Shown here one piece after another: positions 47,326 through 55,321 of a DNA stretch of 64,000 nucleotides; the first letter of the stretch is position 1, and each line of letters begins with the position of its first letter. The notes beneath the pieces were generated by a model. That model saw only the letters and a program-made list of their open reading frames with translations. It did no database searches and was not told where the DNA came from. The translations under genes were made by a program, and so were the position numbers. The DNA comes from an uncultured Flavobacteriaceae bacterium (GTDB lineage: Bacteria; Bacteroidota; Bacteroidia; Flavobacteriales; Flavobacteriaceae), in the NCBI GenBank assembly GCA_947493175.1, contig CANLQD010000004.1:1-64000 (forward strand), given 5' to 3'.

Positions 47326-48204
47326 ATGAAAAAGTTTTCACTTCCCATTATACTTTTTGTGTTGATATGTTCCTGTAAAGAAATCAAAAAGGAAAATAAA
47401 GATATTGCGGAAGTAGTAGGCGACACGCAAAAATCCGAGGTAAAGCTATACACGTTTGATGGTGGTACCGTGATTGTGAATCAGTTGGAGTTGTTTTCTC
47501 AAGACACCACTTACAGGGGTCAGAGCAAAGAGTTTGCCGATGCGTTTTATGTGATTCGGCACCCCAAAGGAGATTTGATGTGGGATGCTGGCCTCCCCGA
47601 AAGCTTGGTGGGCCTTCCCGAACCTTATACCGATGAAAGCGGCGCTTTTACAGTTTCTAGAAAAGATTCGGTGCTCAACCAATTGAAACAAATAGGGATG
47701 ACACCCGAAGATTTTGAATACATATCGCTTTCCCATACGCATTTCGACCATAGCGGTCATGCGAATGTGTTCAAAAATGCAACATGGCTGGTGCAAGAGA
47801 CCGAATATGATTTTGTGACCAGCGAGGAAACGCAACAATCGAATGTTGCCGTTTACAATGCCATTAAGGAGTTGGAAAATATTGAGAAGGTCCAAGGAGA
47901 TTTTGATGTGTTTGGCGATGGTACCGTCGTGCTTAAATACACACCGGGACATACTCCCGGGCATCAAGCTTTGTACCTAGATTTGGTAAATCACGGGGCC
48001 TTGTTGCTCTCAGGGGATTTATATCATTTTTCCGATAATAGGGAATTTCGTAGAATTCCTATTTTCAATCACGACGTTGCCGAGACTAGAAAGAGCATGA
48101 GTGCTTTTGAAGCATTTGCCGAAGAAAAGAAAGCAACTGTTTATTTACAACATTCCACAGAAGATTTTGAAAAAATGCCGAAGGCACCGAACTATTTAAA
48201 TTAA
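47326..48204 (+). CDS. Metallo-beta-lactamase-fold lipoprotein inserted between sufB and sufC
   Basis: This 292-residue protein has a lipoprotein signal (MKKFSLPIILFVLICSCKEI) and the metallo-beta-lactamase metal motif SLSHTHFDHSGHA, with a further His in PGHTPGHQALYLD and an Asp in LLLSGDLYHF. It is close to N-acyl-homoserine-lactonase-like exported hydrolases. An exported lipoprotein has no obvious role in cytosolic cluster assembly. Gaps of 15 bp to sufB and 5 bp to sufC show it is co-transcribed. It may be a passenger gene; substrate is unknown. Confidence 0.88.
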   Translation: MKKFSLPIILFVLICSCKEIKKENKDIAEVVGDTQKSEVKLYTFDGGTVIVNQLELFSQDTTYRGQSKEFADAFYVIRHPKGDLMWDAGLPESLVGLPEPYTDESGAFTVSRKDSVLNQLKQIGMTPEDFEYISLSHTHFDHSGHANVFKNATWLVQETEYDFVTSEETQQSNVAVYNAIKELENIEKVQGDFDVFGDGTVVLKYTPGHTPGHQALYLDLVNHGALLLSGDLYHFSDNREFRRIPIFNHDVAETRKSMSAFEAFAEEKKATVYLQHSTEDFEKMPKAPNYLN

Positions 48205-48209
48205 ATACC

Positions 48210-48962
<753 letters not shown>

Positions 48963-48972
48963 CTAGAGTGCG

Positions 48973-49048
48973 TCATTCTCGCGAATGTGGGAATCCATCG
49001 AAATATTGTTGGTGTTAAATCAATGGATTTCCGTCTTCACGGAAATGA
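48973..49048. repeat. REP-like palindromic element between sufC and sufD
   Basis: TCATTCTCGCGAATGTGGGA... (48973-48998) and its imperfect inverted copy (49023-49048, ending ACGGAAATGA) match at 19 of 26 positions around a 24-bp spacer. The second half is itself a perfect hairpin ATTTCCGT-CTTC-ACGGAAAT. The look (TCATTC, GGGAATCCAT) is that of widespread extragenic palindromes. It may stabilise the upstream message or tune expression of sufD. Confidence 0.65.
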
Positions 49049-49064
49049 AAGTAAAGAATAACAA

Positions 49065-50381
49065 ATGGACCTGAAAGACAAATTAATAGCTTCCTTCATG
49101 GCGTTCGAAAATAACGTCGATATCGATCATCCCGTACATGATGTACGTAGCGAAGCGATGAAGAATTTTGAAACCAAAGGCTTTCCCTCCAAGAAAGAAG
49201 AGGCGTGGAAATATACCTCGCTCAACAAACTTCAGAAAATAGATTTCAGTATCTTCCCTAAGGAAGAAAATGCCCTTGAATATAAAGACGTCAAGAAGTA
49301 TTTCTTACATGAAATCGATACGTATAAGATTGTTTTTATTGATGGTATCTATAGTTCTTTCCTTTCCGAGACCACGCACGATGGGGTCGATATTTGTTTA
49401 ATGAGTTCGGCCTTGACCAAGCCCATGTACAAACAGGTCATCGATGTCTATTTCAACAAGGTGGCATCTAAAGAGGAATCGTTGACGACCTTGAATACGG
49501 CATTTAGCAGAGAGGGCGCCTATATCTATATTCCCAAAAACAAGATGCCCAAAAAACCGGTTGAGATCATACACTTTTCCACTGGTAATGAAGCGTCCTT
49601 ATTGGTACAGCCCCGGAATCTTATTATTGCAGAAGAGAATGCCGAGTTACAGGTTATTGAACGGCATCAGAGCTTAACATCCAATGAGGTACTGACCAAT
49701 TCGGTCACTGAGATTTTTGCGGCTAAAAATGCCATTGTAGATTATTACAAGGTACAAAATGATGTTTCCACGGCATCCTTGATAGATAATACGTACATCG
49801 ACCAAAAAGATACCAGCGTCGTAAAGGTGCACACTTTTTCTTTCGGCGGTAAGCTTACTAGAAATAACCTCAACTTCTATCAAAATGGGCAGCATATTGA
49901 TTCGACCATGAAGGGGGTCACGATTCTGGGTGAAAAACAGCATGTAGATCATCATACTTTGGTACATCACATTGAGCCAAATTGTGAAAGCCATCAAGAC
50001 TATAAAGGAATTTATGGGGAGAATTCCACCGGTGTTTTTAACGGCAAGATCATCGTTGATAAAATCGCACAAAAAACGAATGCCTTTCAACAGAACAATA
50101 ATATATTGATTAGTGATAAGGCTACCATTAATACCAAACCTCAGTTAGAGATATTCGCCGACGATGTAAAGTGTTCCCACGGTTGTACCATTGGTCAATT
50201 AGACGAGGATGCCTTGTTTTACCTACAGTCTCGTGGAATTCCGAAAAAAGAGGCAAGAGCCCTACTCATGTATGCTTTTGCCAATAACGTGTTGGAAAGT
50301 GTACGAATTCCAGAACTAAAAACCCGTATCAATAAGTTAATTGCCACTAAACTGGGCGTGCGCTTAGGGTTTGATTTGTAG
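49065..50381 (+). CDS. sufD: Fe-S cluster assembly subunit SufD
   Basis: This 438-residue paralogue of SufB forms the SufBC2D complex. Features are FPSKKEEAWKYTSLNKLQKI near residue 40, YIYIPKNKMPKKPVEIIHFS, the beta-helix core and the C-terminal block KCSHGCTIGQLDEDALFYLQ with SRGIPKKEARALLMYAFA. It is in the same operon as sufC despite the 102-bp gap. It is followed by an outer-membrane barrel gene 24 bp later. Confidence 0.96.
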   Translation: MDLKDKLIASFMAFENNVDIDHPVHDVRSEAMKNFETKGFPSKKEEAWKYTSLNKLQKIDFSIFPKEENALEYKDVKKYFLHEIDTYKIVFIDGIYSSFLSETTHDGVDICLMSSALTKPMYKQVIDVYFNKVASKEESLTTLNTAFSREGAYIYIPKNKMPKKPVEIIHFSTGNEASLLVQPRNLIIAEENAELQVIERHQSLTSNEVLTNSVTEIFAAKNAIVDYYKVQNDVSTASLIDNTYIDQKDTSVVKVHTFSFGGKLTRNNLNFYQNGQHIDSTMKGVTILGEKQHVDHHTLVHHIEPNCESHQDYKGIYGENSTGVFNGKIIVDKIAQKTNAFQQNNNILISDKATINTKPQLEIFADDVKCSHGCTIGQLDEDALFYLQSRGIPKKEARALLMYAFANNVLESVRIPELKTRINKLIATKLGVRLGFDL

Positions 50382-50405
50382 GGGTCTCCCATTCATATAG
50401 AATAA

Positions 50406-51050
50406 ATGGGAAAATGCTATTTGTTAGGGGTATTAATTTGTTGCTGCTGTCTTATGACCGTAGCCCAAGAAACCCGTTTTGGTCTCAAAGGCGGATTCAA
50501 TTATAGTACCATTGTTGGGGATTTGACCCAGGGGATCAATCCGAGATTATCAGGCCATTTCGGCGGTTTTGCGGAAATTCGGTATTCTGACCATTTTGCC
50601 TTACAGCCCGAGCTGTTGTATTCTTCACAAGGCTTTCAGTTCAATACCGATTTGGCCGTTATAGAAGGCGACCCTTTCGGAGATGGAAATGATTTCAAAA
50701 CGGCCGTTCAACTTAACTATATCACAATTCCCATATTGGCCAGCTTTTCTTTGAACGAACGTTTCGCCATTCAGTTTGGTCCGCAATTTGGGTTTTTGGT
50801 CAATGAGGTCACCAAGCTAAAGAATTTCGAAGGGGTCGATGAAGATGCCATTGACGATAAACAAACGGTAGATGGCCGTTTTCAATTGGACTATGGCGTA
50901 GCCGCCGGGGTACGCTATGAGCTCAACTATCATTGGGCACTGTCGGGAAGGGTATACCAGGGAATTCGAAATCGGCTGAACAACGGTGGTGGCGACATAC
51001 AAAATTTCAATACGGTTTTTCAGCTTTCCTTGAATTATCTGTTTTTGTAA
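50406..51050 (+). CDS. Outer-membrane beta-barrel protein (porin/PorT-like)
   Basis: This 214-residue protein has a signal peptide (YLLGVLICCCCLMTVAQ) and a barrel of alternating strands: TRFGLKGGFNYSTIVGD, HFGGFAEIRYSDHFALQPEL, LNYITIPILASFSLNERFAI and the end NTVFQLSLNYLFL with terminal aromatic residues. It fits the OmpA/PorT-like eight-stranded barrel family common in Bacteroidota. It sits inside the SUF operon between sufD and sufS with no clear link to iron-sulfur assembly. Confidence 0.87.
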   Translation: MGKCYLLGVLICCCCLMTVAQETRFGLKGGFNYSTIVGDLTQGINPRLSGHFGGFAEIRYSDHFALQPELLYSSQGFQFNTDLAVIEGDPFGDGNDFKTAVQLNYITIPILASFSLNERFAIQFGPQFGFLVNEVTKLKNFEGVDEDAIDDKQTVDGRFQLDYGVAAGVRYELNYHWALSGRVYQGIRNRLNNGGGDIQNFNTVFQLSLNYLFL

Positions 51051-51106
51051 GGCTTTTTCATAACTGATTTCCTCGTGATTCTCTCTTAAAATTAGTGCTT
51101 AGTCGG

Positions 51107-51114
51107 TATCTTTG
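51107..51114 (+). promoter_or_regulatory. Internal -7 promoter box before sufS
   Basis: TATCTTTG matches TAnnTTTG and lies 19 bases before the sufS ATG at 51133. It would permit expression of sufS and downstream genes apart from the main operon promoter. No clear TTG is found at the -33 position. Confidence 0.5.
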
Positions 51115-51132
51115 TTTTTCATACCTATCGCC

Positions 51133-52347
51133 ATGCTCGATGTTACCAAAATACGCTCCGATTTTCCCATCCTTAACCGGGAAGTGAATGGGAAGCCACT
51201 CGTTTATTTAGATAATGCGGCTACGTCACAGACACCTCAGCAGGTCATTGATGTCATTGTCGACTATTATTCCCAATATAACGCGAACATCCACCGTGGA
51301 GTACACACTTTGTCCCAAGAAGCAACGGATAGGTATGAACAGGCACGGCAGAAAATCCAAAAACACTTTAATATCGCAGAGGCCCATGAGGTCATTTTCA
51401 CTTCCGGTACTACCCATAGCATTAACTTGGTGGCAAACGGATACACATCCCTTTTAAGGGAAGGTGACGAATTACTCGTCTCGGCTATGGAACATCATTC
51501 CAATATTGTACCATGGCAAATGCTTTGCGAGCGTACCGGCGCCATTTTGAAAGTAATCCCAATGAATGAAGATGGGGAGCTTTTAATGGAAGTTTATCAC
51601 AATTTATTATCCGAAAAAACCAAACTGGTATTCTGTAACCACATCTCCAATGCCCTGGGAACCATCAATCCTATTGAAGAAATGATATCGGCGGCCCATA
51701 AGGTAGGTGCGGCAGTTTTAATCGATGGCGCGCAGGCAGCCCCTCACATTAAAGCCGATATGCAAGCCTTGGATGTAGACTTCTACACGGTCTCTGCCCA
51801 TAAATTATGCGGCCCTACTGGGGTAGGGATGCTCTATGGAAAGTCAGAATGGTTGGCAAAACTACCCCCCTATCAAGGTGGTGGCGAGATGATTGCCGAG
51901 GTTACCTTCGAAAAGACGACCTATGCCGATTTGCCCCATAAGTTCGAGGCGGGAACCCCGAATATCTGCGGTGGAATTGCTTTTGGTGCTGCATTGGATT
52001 ATTTGAATTCGATTGGATTGGAGGCCATAGCTACCTATGAAACAGCGTTGTTGAAATATGCCACCGAGCAATTGTTGCAAATAGACGGTCTCAAAATCTA
52101 CGGGACCGCCTCGGATAAGACCTCTGTTATTTCTTTTAATATCGAAGGGATACATCCTTATGATATAGGAACGATACTGGATAAACTGGGAATCGCTGTT
52201 CGAACAGGGCATCACTGCGCCCAACCGATCATGGATTTTTACAAGATACCTGGAACGGTGCGGGCAAGCTTTAGTTTTTACAACACCAAGGAAGAAGTTG
52301 ATACCTTGGTTACTGCAGTTCAGAGAGCTAGGAACATGCTACTTTAG
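51133..52347 (+). CDS. sufS: Cysteine desulfurase SufS
   Basis: The start MLDVTKIRSDFPILNREVNG at 51133 gives 404 residues; the frame to 51112 would enter the promoter. PLP-dependent enzyme that takes sulfur from cysteine and passes it on to SufE. Motifs are YLDNAATSQTP, MEHHSNIVPWQ, the Schiff-base lysine in VSAHKLCGPTGVGMLYG and the active-site cysteine in RTGHHCAQPIMD. It is followed by sufE with its own promoter. Confidence 0.97.
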   Translation: MLDVTKIRSDFPILNREVNGKPLVYLDNAATSQTPQQVIDVIVDYYSQYNANIHRGVHTLSQEATDRYEQARQKIQKHFNIAEAHEVIFTSGTTHSINLVANGYTSLLREGDELLVSAMEHHSNIVPWQMLCERTGAILKVIPMNEDGELLMEVYHNLLSEKTKLVFCNHISNALGTINPIEEMISAAHKVGAAVLIDGAQAAPHIKADMQALDVDFYTVSAHKLCGPTGVGMLYGKSEWLAKLPPYQGGGEMIAEVTFEKTTYADLPHKFEAGTPNICGGIAFGAALDYLNSIGLEAIATYETALLKYATEQLLQIDGLKIYGTASDKTSVISFNIEGIHPYDIGTILDKLGIAVRTGHHCAQPIMDFYKIPGTVRASFSFYNTKEEVDTLVTAVQRARNMLL

Positions 52348-52377
52348 TATCAGTTGTTAAGCATTCCTTATAAAGGA

Positions 52378-52408
52378 TTGAAAACGACCCTAACTTGTCG
52401 TATTTTTG
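52378..52408 (+). promoter_or_regulatory. Internal promoter of sufE-sufT
   Basis: TTG (52378-52380) and TATTTTTG (52401-52408) are separated by 20 bases, the ideal form of a Bacteroidota housekeeping promoter. The sufE ATG follows at 52423. It suggests that sufE and the genes after it can be transcribed separately from sufS. Confidence 0.75.
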
Positions 52409-52422
52409 TGTAAAATTAGGGA

Positions 52423-52845
52423 ATGGGCATACAAGAAATACAAGAAGAGATCGTAGACGAGTTTTCGATGTTCGATGATTGGATGCAGCGGTATGAATAC
52501 ATGATCGAGTTGGGAAAATCCCTGCCCTTGATCAATGAGCGATACAAGACCGAAGACAATATTATCAAAGGTTGCCAGAGCAAGGTTTGGGTACATGCCG
52601 AAATGAAAGGTAATAAGCTTGCTTTTACTGCAGATAGCGATGCCATCATTACCAAAGGAATTATCGCTATTCTGATACGGGCCTTTAGTAACCAAACGCC
52701 TCAGGATATCATAAATGCGGATACGCAGTTTATAGACGAAATTGGATTAAAAGAACATTTGAGCCCTACCAGGGCCAATGGTTTGGTAAGTATGATCAAA
52801 CAGTTAAAACTGTATGCCGTAGCATATCAAACACAGTTGAACTAG
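52423..52845 (+). CDS. sufE: Cysteine desulfuration protein SufE
   Basis: This 140-residue protein accepts persulfide sulfur from SufS. The Cys is in IIKGCQSKVWVHAE (about residue 51). Other family traits are MFDDWMQRYEYMIELGKSLP, the loop ALTADSDA-like AFTADSDAIITKGIIAIL and HLSPTRANGLVSMIKQLKLY. It lies 75 bp after sufS with its own promoter and 50 bp before sufT. Confidence 0.95.
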   Translation: MGIQEIQEEIVDEFSMFDDWMQRYEYMIELGKSLPLINERYKTEDNIIKGCQSKVWVHAEMKGNKLAFTADSDAIITKGIIAILIRAFSNQTPQDIINADTQFIDEIGLKEHLSPTRANGLVSMIKQLKLYAVAYQTQLN

Positions 52846-52895
52846 GGGTTGTCTATAATTCCCTAAACTATGTACAACGAAATAGAACGAACGAA

Positions 52896-53228
52896 ATGAG
52901 CGAGGAAATCACCACCATAGATACCCAAGAACTTGGGGAAAAAATTGTCAAAGTACTAAAGACGATTTATGACCCGGAAATTCCGGTCGACATCTACGAG
53001 TTAGGTCTTATTTACGACGTGTTCGTGAACGAGGATAATGAAGTAAAAATTCTAATGACCCTTACCTCACCCAACTGTCCGGTAGCGGAAACTTTGCCAG
53101 TAGAGGTAGAGGAAAAGGTGAAGTCGTTGGACCTGGTCAAAGATGCGGAAGTTGAAATCACCTTCGACCCGCCGTGGACCCAGGATCTAATGAGTGAAGA
53201 GGCCAAACTGGAACTCGGGCTTCTTTAA
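52896..53228 (+). CDS. sufT: SufT-like Fe-S assembly protein (DUF59/MIP18 family)
   Basis: This 110-residue protein has the MIP18/DUF59 fold: KVLKTIYDPEIPVDIYELGL, then ILMTLTSPNCPVAETLPVEV with the single conserved Cys, and VEITFDPPWTQDLMSEEAKL. It helps cluster insertion into target proteins. It follows sufE in the same direction, typical for Bacteroidota and many Firmicutes. Confidence 0.93.
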   Translation: MSEEITTIDTQELGEKIVKVLKTIYDPEIPVDIYELGLIYDVFVNEDNEVKILMTLTSPNCPVAETLPVEVEEKVKSLDLVKDAEVEITFDPPWTQDLMSEEAKLELGLL

Positions 53229-53270
53229 GGTCATTTCCGCCAGTGCGGAAGCTTCTGATAACCTACTACC

Positions 53271-53777
53271 ATGGAGAAAGAAATTATCAATAGAGTTGCC
53301 CAGAGCAAATTGGTTACTTTTGACCTTGAGGAGTACTATCCCGAGGGAAGAAGAGTACAACTCGATATCAAGGACTGGTTGTACGAAGGGCTTATTCTCA
53401 GGGAAAAAGAATTCCGTGCCACCGTGAACGAACACGCTTGGGAGAACTATCAAGATGCCTATGTAGCTATTGACTGTTCTTCCGATGCTATTGTGCCTGG
53501 CTGGGCCTATATGTTATTGACTACTAAATTGCAGCCTTTCGCTAAAAAAATCGTGCAGGGAACCCTTGAGCAGTTAGAGACCAGCTTATACCAAGATTTG
53601 ATTGCTTCATTAGAAGTTTCTGAATTTGAAGGGAAACCTGTTATCATTAAAGGATGTAGTAAAAGACCGGTACCACCCAATGCGTTTTTGTGGATAACTG
53701 CCAAACTTCAACCTGTTGTAAAGTCCCTTATGTACGGCGAGGCATGCTCTTCTGTGCCTTTGTTCAAGAAAAAATAA
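53271..53777 (+). CDS. DUF2480-family protein
   Basis: This 168-residue cytoplasmic protein belongs to DUF2480, found almost only in Bacteroidota. Conserved features include VTFDLEEYYPEGRRVQLDIK, VAIDCSSDAIVPGWAYMLLT, VIIKGCSKRPVPPNAFLWIT and a final Cys near GEACSSVPLF. Three conserved Cys and the position straight after the SUF genes suggest a metal- or cluster-related job, but this is not established. Confidence 0.88.
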   Translation: MEKEIINRVAQSKLVTFDLEEYYPEGRRVQLDIKDWLYEGLILREKEFRATVNEHAWENYQDAYVAIDCSSDAIVPGWAYMLLTTKLQPFAKKIVQGTLEQLETSLYQDLIASLEVSEFEGKPVIIKGCSKRPVPPNAFLWITAKLQPVVKSLMYGEACSSVPLFKKK

Positions 53778-53814
53778 TTGTTGACAAGTCTGTTCATTTT
53801 ATGTTAGCAATTCT

Positions 53815-53822
53815 TACATTTG
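53815..53822 (+). promoter_or_regulatory. -7 promoter box of the DUF3078 gene
   Basis: TACATTTG matches TAnnTTTG and is 33 bases before the ATG at 53856. A TTG at 53781-53783 is further upstream than ideal. Confidence 0.5.
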
Positions 53823-53855
53823 CCGCATAAACACTTCATTAAACACTAAAACATT

Positions 53856-54788
53856 ATGAAAAAAGTAGTATTATCACTTCTATCTATTTTTGTTTTTACT
53901 ACCACTTTTGCGCAAACTATCGATGAGTTAAAAGCCGAGCAAGCGGCCAAAAAAGACTCTATAGCGGCCATTCAGGGAAGGGTAGATGCACTTCAAGGAC
54001 AAATAGATGCTTTTCCCGGGTGGAAAACGGGTGCTTTTGGAACCATTGGGGCGAATATTTCTAGTTTTAACAACTGGTATTTGCAAGGAACCCCGAACAA
54101 CAATTCGGGAAATATTGGGATTACAGTGAACGGTTTCGCTAATCTGGATAAAGAGAAATTTTTCTGGAGAAACTCGGCCAACGTTAATCTGCAGTGGGTA
54201 AAGTTAGATGATAAAGACAATCCTGATGATAGTGATAGCTTCGACGGAACTACCGATGTCTTCAATATTACCTCTTTATACGGTTATAAGTTGAGCGATA
54301 AATTCGCTATCTCGGCGTTGGCCGAATATCGTTCATCGATTATCAACAACTTTAACGATCCCGGCTATTTGGATTTCGGGGTTGGTGCTACTTGGACACC
54401 GATTACTGACATGGTAGTAGTGATACACCCGTTGAACTATAACTTTGTTTTCGCAGACAACGATGCAGTATACGAATCTTCTGCAGGGGCTAAAATCGTG
54501 GTAGATTATACCAAGCAATTAGGGGCCGTGAACTTTAAAACCAATTTCTCTACCTTTCAAAGTTATGAGAGCGGTGATCTAAGCAACTGGACATGGATCA
54601 ATTCATTTGGTTATACCTTGTGGAAAGGAATAGGTGTAGGGTTTGAATTTGGATTAAGGGGCAATAAGCAAGAGACGTTGGCCAATGCCTTGGCACAAGA
54701 CCCACCATTGACACCAACACCTGACTTTGATAATATAGACAATGAGACCCAGAGCTATTGGTTGCTTGGTCTCAACTATGCCTTCTAG
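53856..54788 (+). CDS. DUF3078-family outer-membrane-like protein
   Basis: This 310-residue exported protein has a signal peptide (MKKVVLSLLSIFVFTTTFA), a short charged helix (ELKAEQAAKKDSIAAIQGRV), and a beta-barrel-like body with alternating strands (WKTGAFGTIGANISSFNNWY, GVGATWTPITDMVVVIHPLN, ESYGLLGLNYAF-like end YWLLGLNYAF). DUF3078 proteins are Bacteroidota-specific and probably sit in the outer membrane. It is followed at once by a bidirectional terminator. Confidence 0.88.
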   Translation: MKKVVLSLLSIFVFTTTFAQTIDELKAEQAAKKDSIAAIQGRVDALQGQIDAFPGWKTGAFGTIGANISSFNNWYLQGTPNNNSGNIGITVNGFANLDKEKFFWRNSANVNLQWVKLDDKDNPDDSDSFDGTTDVFNITSLYGYKLSDKFAISALAEYRSSIINNFNDPGYLDFGVGATWTPITDMVVVIHPLNYNFVFADNDAVYESSAGAKIVVDYTKQLGAVNFKTNFSTFQSYESGDLSNWTWINSFGYTLWKGIGVGFEFGLRGNKQETLANALAQDPPLTPTPDFDNIDNETQSYWLLGLNYAF

Positions 54789-54814
54789 AAGAAAAATCAA
54801 GTTAGCTATAGAGC

Positions 54815-54972
54815 TAAAAACAAAACGCCCCGACAGTCTCGAGGCGTTTTTTTGTTAAGTAGGATTCGTTACATTTGGTTGCACAGTCAATAAAATCGAA
54901 CTTGTAAAGTCAGATGCAGATTTGGGAGAATCCAAATACTTGATTTGGAACATTAAACACTAAATCTTAAAT
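54815..54972 (-). ncRNA. Candidate small RNA, unit 1
   Basis: On the minus strand a transcript is predicted to start near 54972, about seven bases after a TACATTCG -7 box, and to end in the terminator AACGCC...GGCGTT (54822-54850) plus U-rich tail. Its 3' part contains CCAAATGTAAC and CCTACTTAA (54863-54855) just before the terminator, shared with units 2-4. No open reading frame of note is present. The terminator is bidirectional and also closes the DUF3078 gene. Confidence 0.6.
54822..54850. terminator. Bidirectional terminator between DUF3078 gene and small-RNA unit 1
   Basis: AAAACGCC (54822-54829) pairs with GGCGTTTT (54843-54850), with an inner CGA/TCG pairing. A T run follows on the plus strand (GCGTTTTTTTG), and on the minus strand the sequence continues CGTTTTGTTTTTAG. 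It can end transcripts from both sides. Confidence 0.85.
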
Positions 54973-54978
54973 ACATAA

Positions 54979-55075
54979 CGAATGTATAGGCAAATGTACA
55001 AGGGAGTAAATTTTTGTTGTGAACAGGGTAAAAGATGTTGTGTAACTAGTTAAAATACGTGGTTTCATCGACGAA
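54979..55075 (-). promoter_or_regulatory. Composite promoter of small-RNA unit 1
   Basis: On the minus strand, in order: TTCGTCGATGA box (55075-55065), CACAACA (55042-55036), CACAACA (55021-55015; period 21 bp), then -7 box TACATTCG (54986-54979). The same order recurs in units 2-4. In this copy the gap from the proximal repeat to the -7 box is 28 bp, shorter than the 34 bp in units 2 and 4. Confidence 0.6.
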
Positions 55076-55100
55076 ATACATCAAATAGGAAAGACTTGAA

Positions 55101-55207
55101 TTAAAAAGCCCCGGAATGAACCAGGGCTTTTGTTAAAGTAGGTTTGGTCTAATTTGGCTTGGTATTTTTTAAGTCAAGTATTGGGTTACTCTTCTTGTAC
55201 TAGCACT
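55101..55207 (-). ncRNA. Candidate small RNA, unit 2
   Basis: The predicted minus-strand transcript starts near 55207 and ends in the terminator with stem AAAAGCCC/GGGCTTTT (55104-55131), followed by T-rich sequence. The 3' part has GCCAAATTAGAC and then CCTACTTTA (55142-55134) before the hairpin, as in the other units. With about 107 bases it is the shortest of the four. Confidence 0.62.
55104..55131 (-). terminator. Terminator of small-RNA unit 2
   Basis: AAAAGCCCCGG and CCAGGGCTTTT form a hairpin around AATGAA, followed on the minus strand by TTTTTAA. It is not next to the end of any plus-strand gene, so it must serve a minus-strand transcript. Confidence 0.8.
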
Positions 55208-55213
55208 TAATTA

Positions 55214-55313
55214 CAATGTAAATCTACATTCCTTTTCTGCAGTCCGTAAATTATTGTTGTGTGCCAAGACAAAAGTGTTGTGAAAAATACCAGTTGCCAA
55301 AATCATCGATGAA
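55214..55313 (-). promoter_or_regulatory. Composite promoter of small-RNA unit 2
   Basis: Minus strand: TTCATCGATGA (55313-55303), CACAACA (55282-55276), CACAACA (55261-55255; period 21 bp), TACATTG (55220-55214) as -7 box, 34 bases after the second repeat. It begins 8 bases after the stop codon of the serine hydrolase gene at 55322. Confidence 0.62.
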
Positions 55314-55321
55314 CTACACGC

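Larger units (their letters stand above)
54789..55321. other. Intergenic region, 533 bp: two candidate small-RNA genes
   Basis: No protein-coding gene is seen between the DUF3078 gene and the convergent serine hydrolase gene. The region holds two copies of a 240-bp unit, with matching marks exactly 240 bp apart (55015 and 55255). The parts are entered separately as small RNAs, promoters and terminators. Confidence 0.7.
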
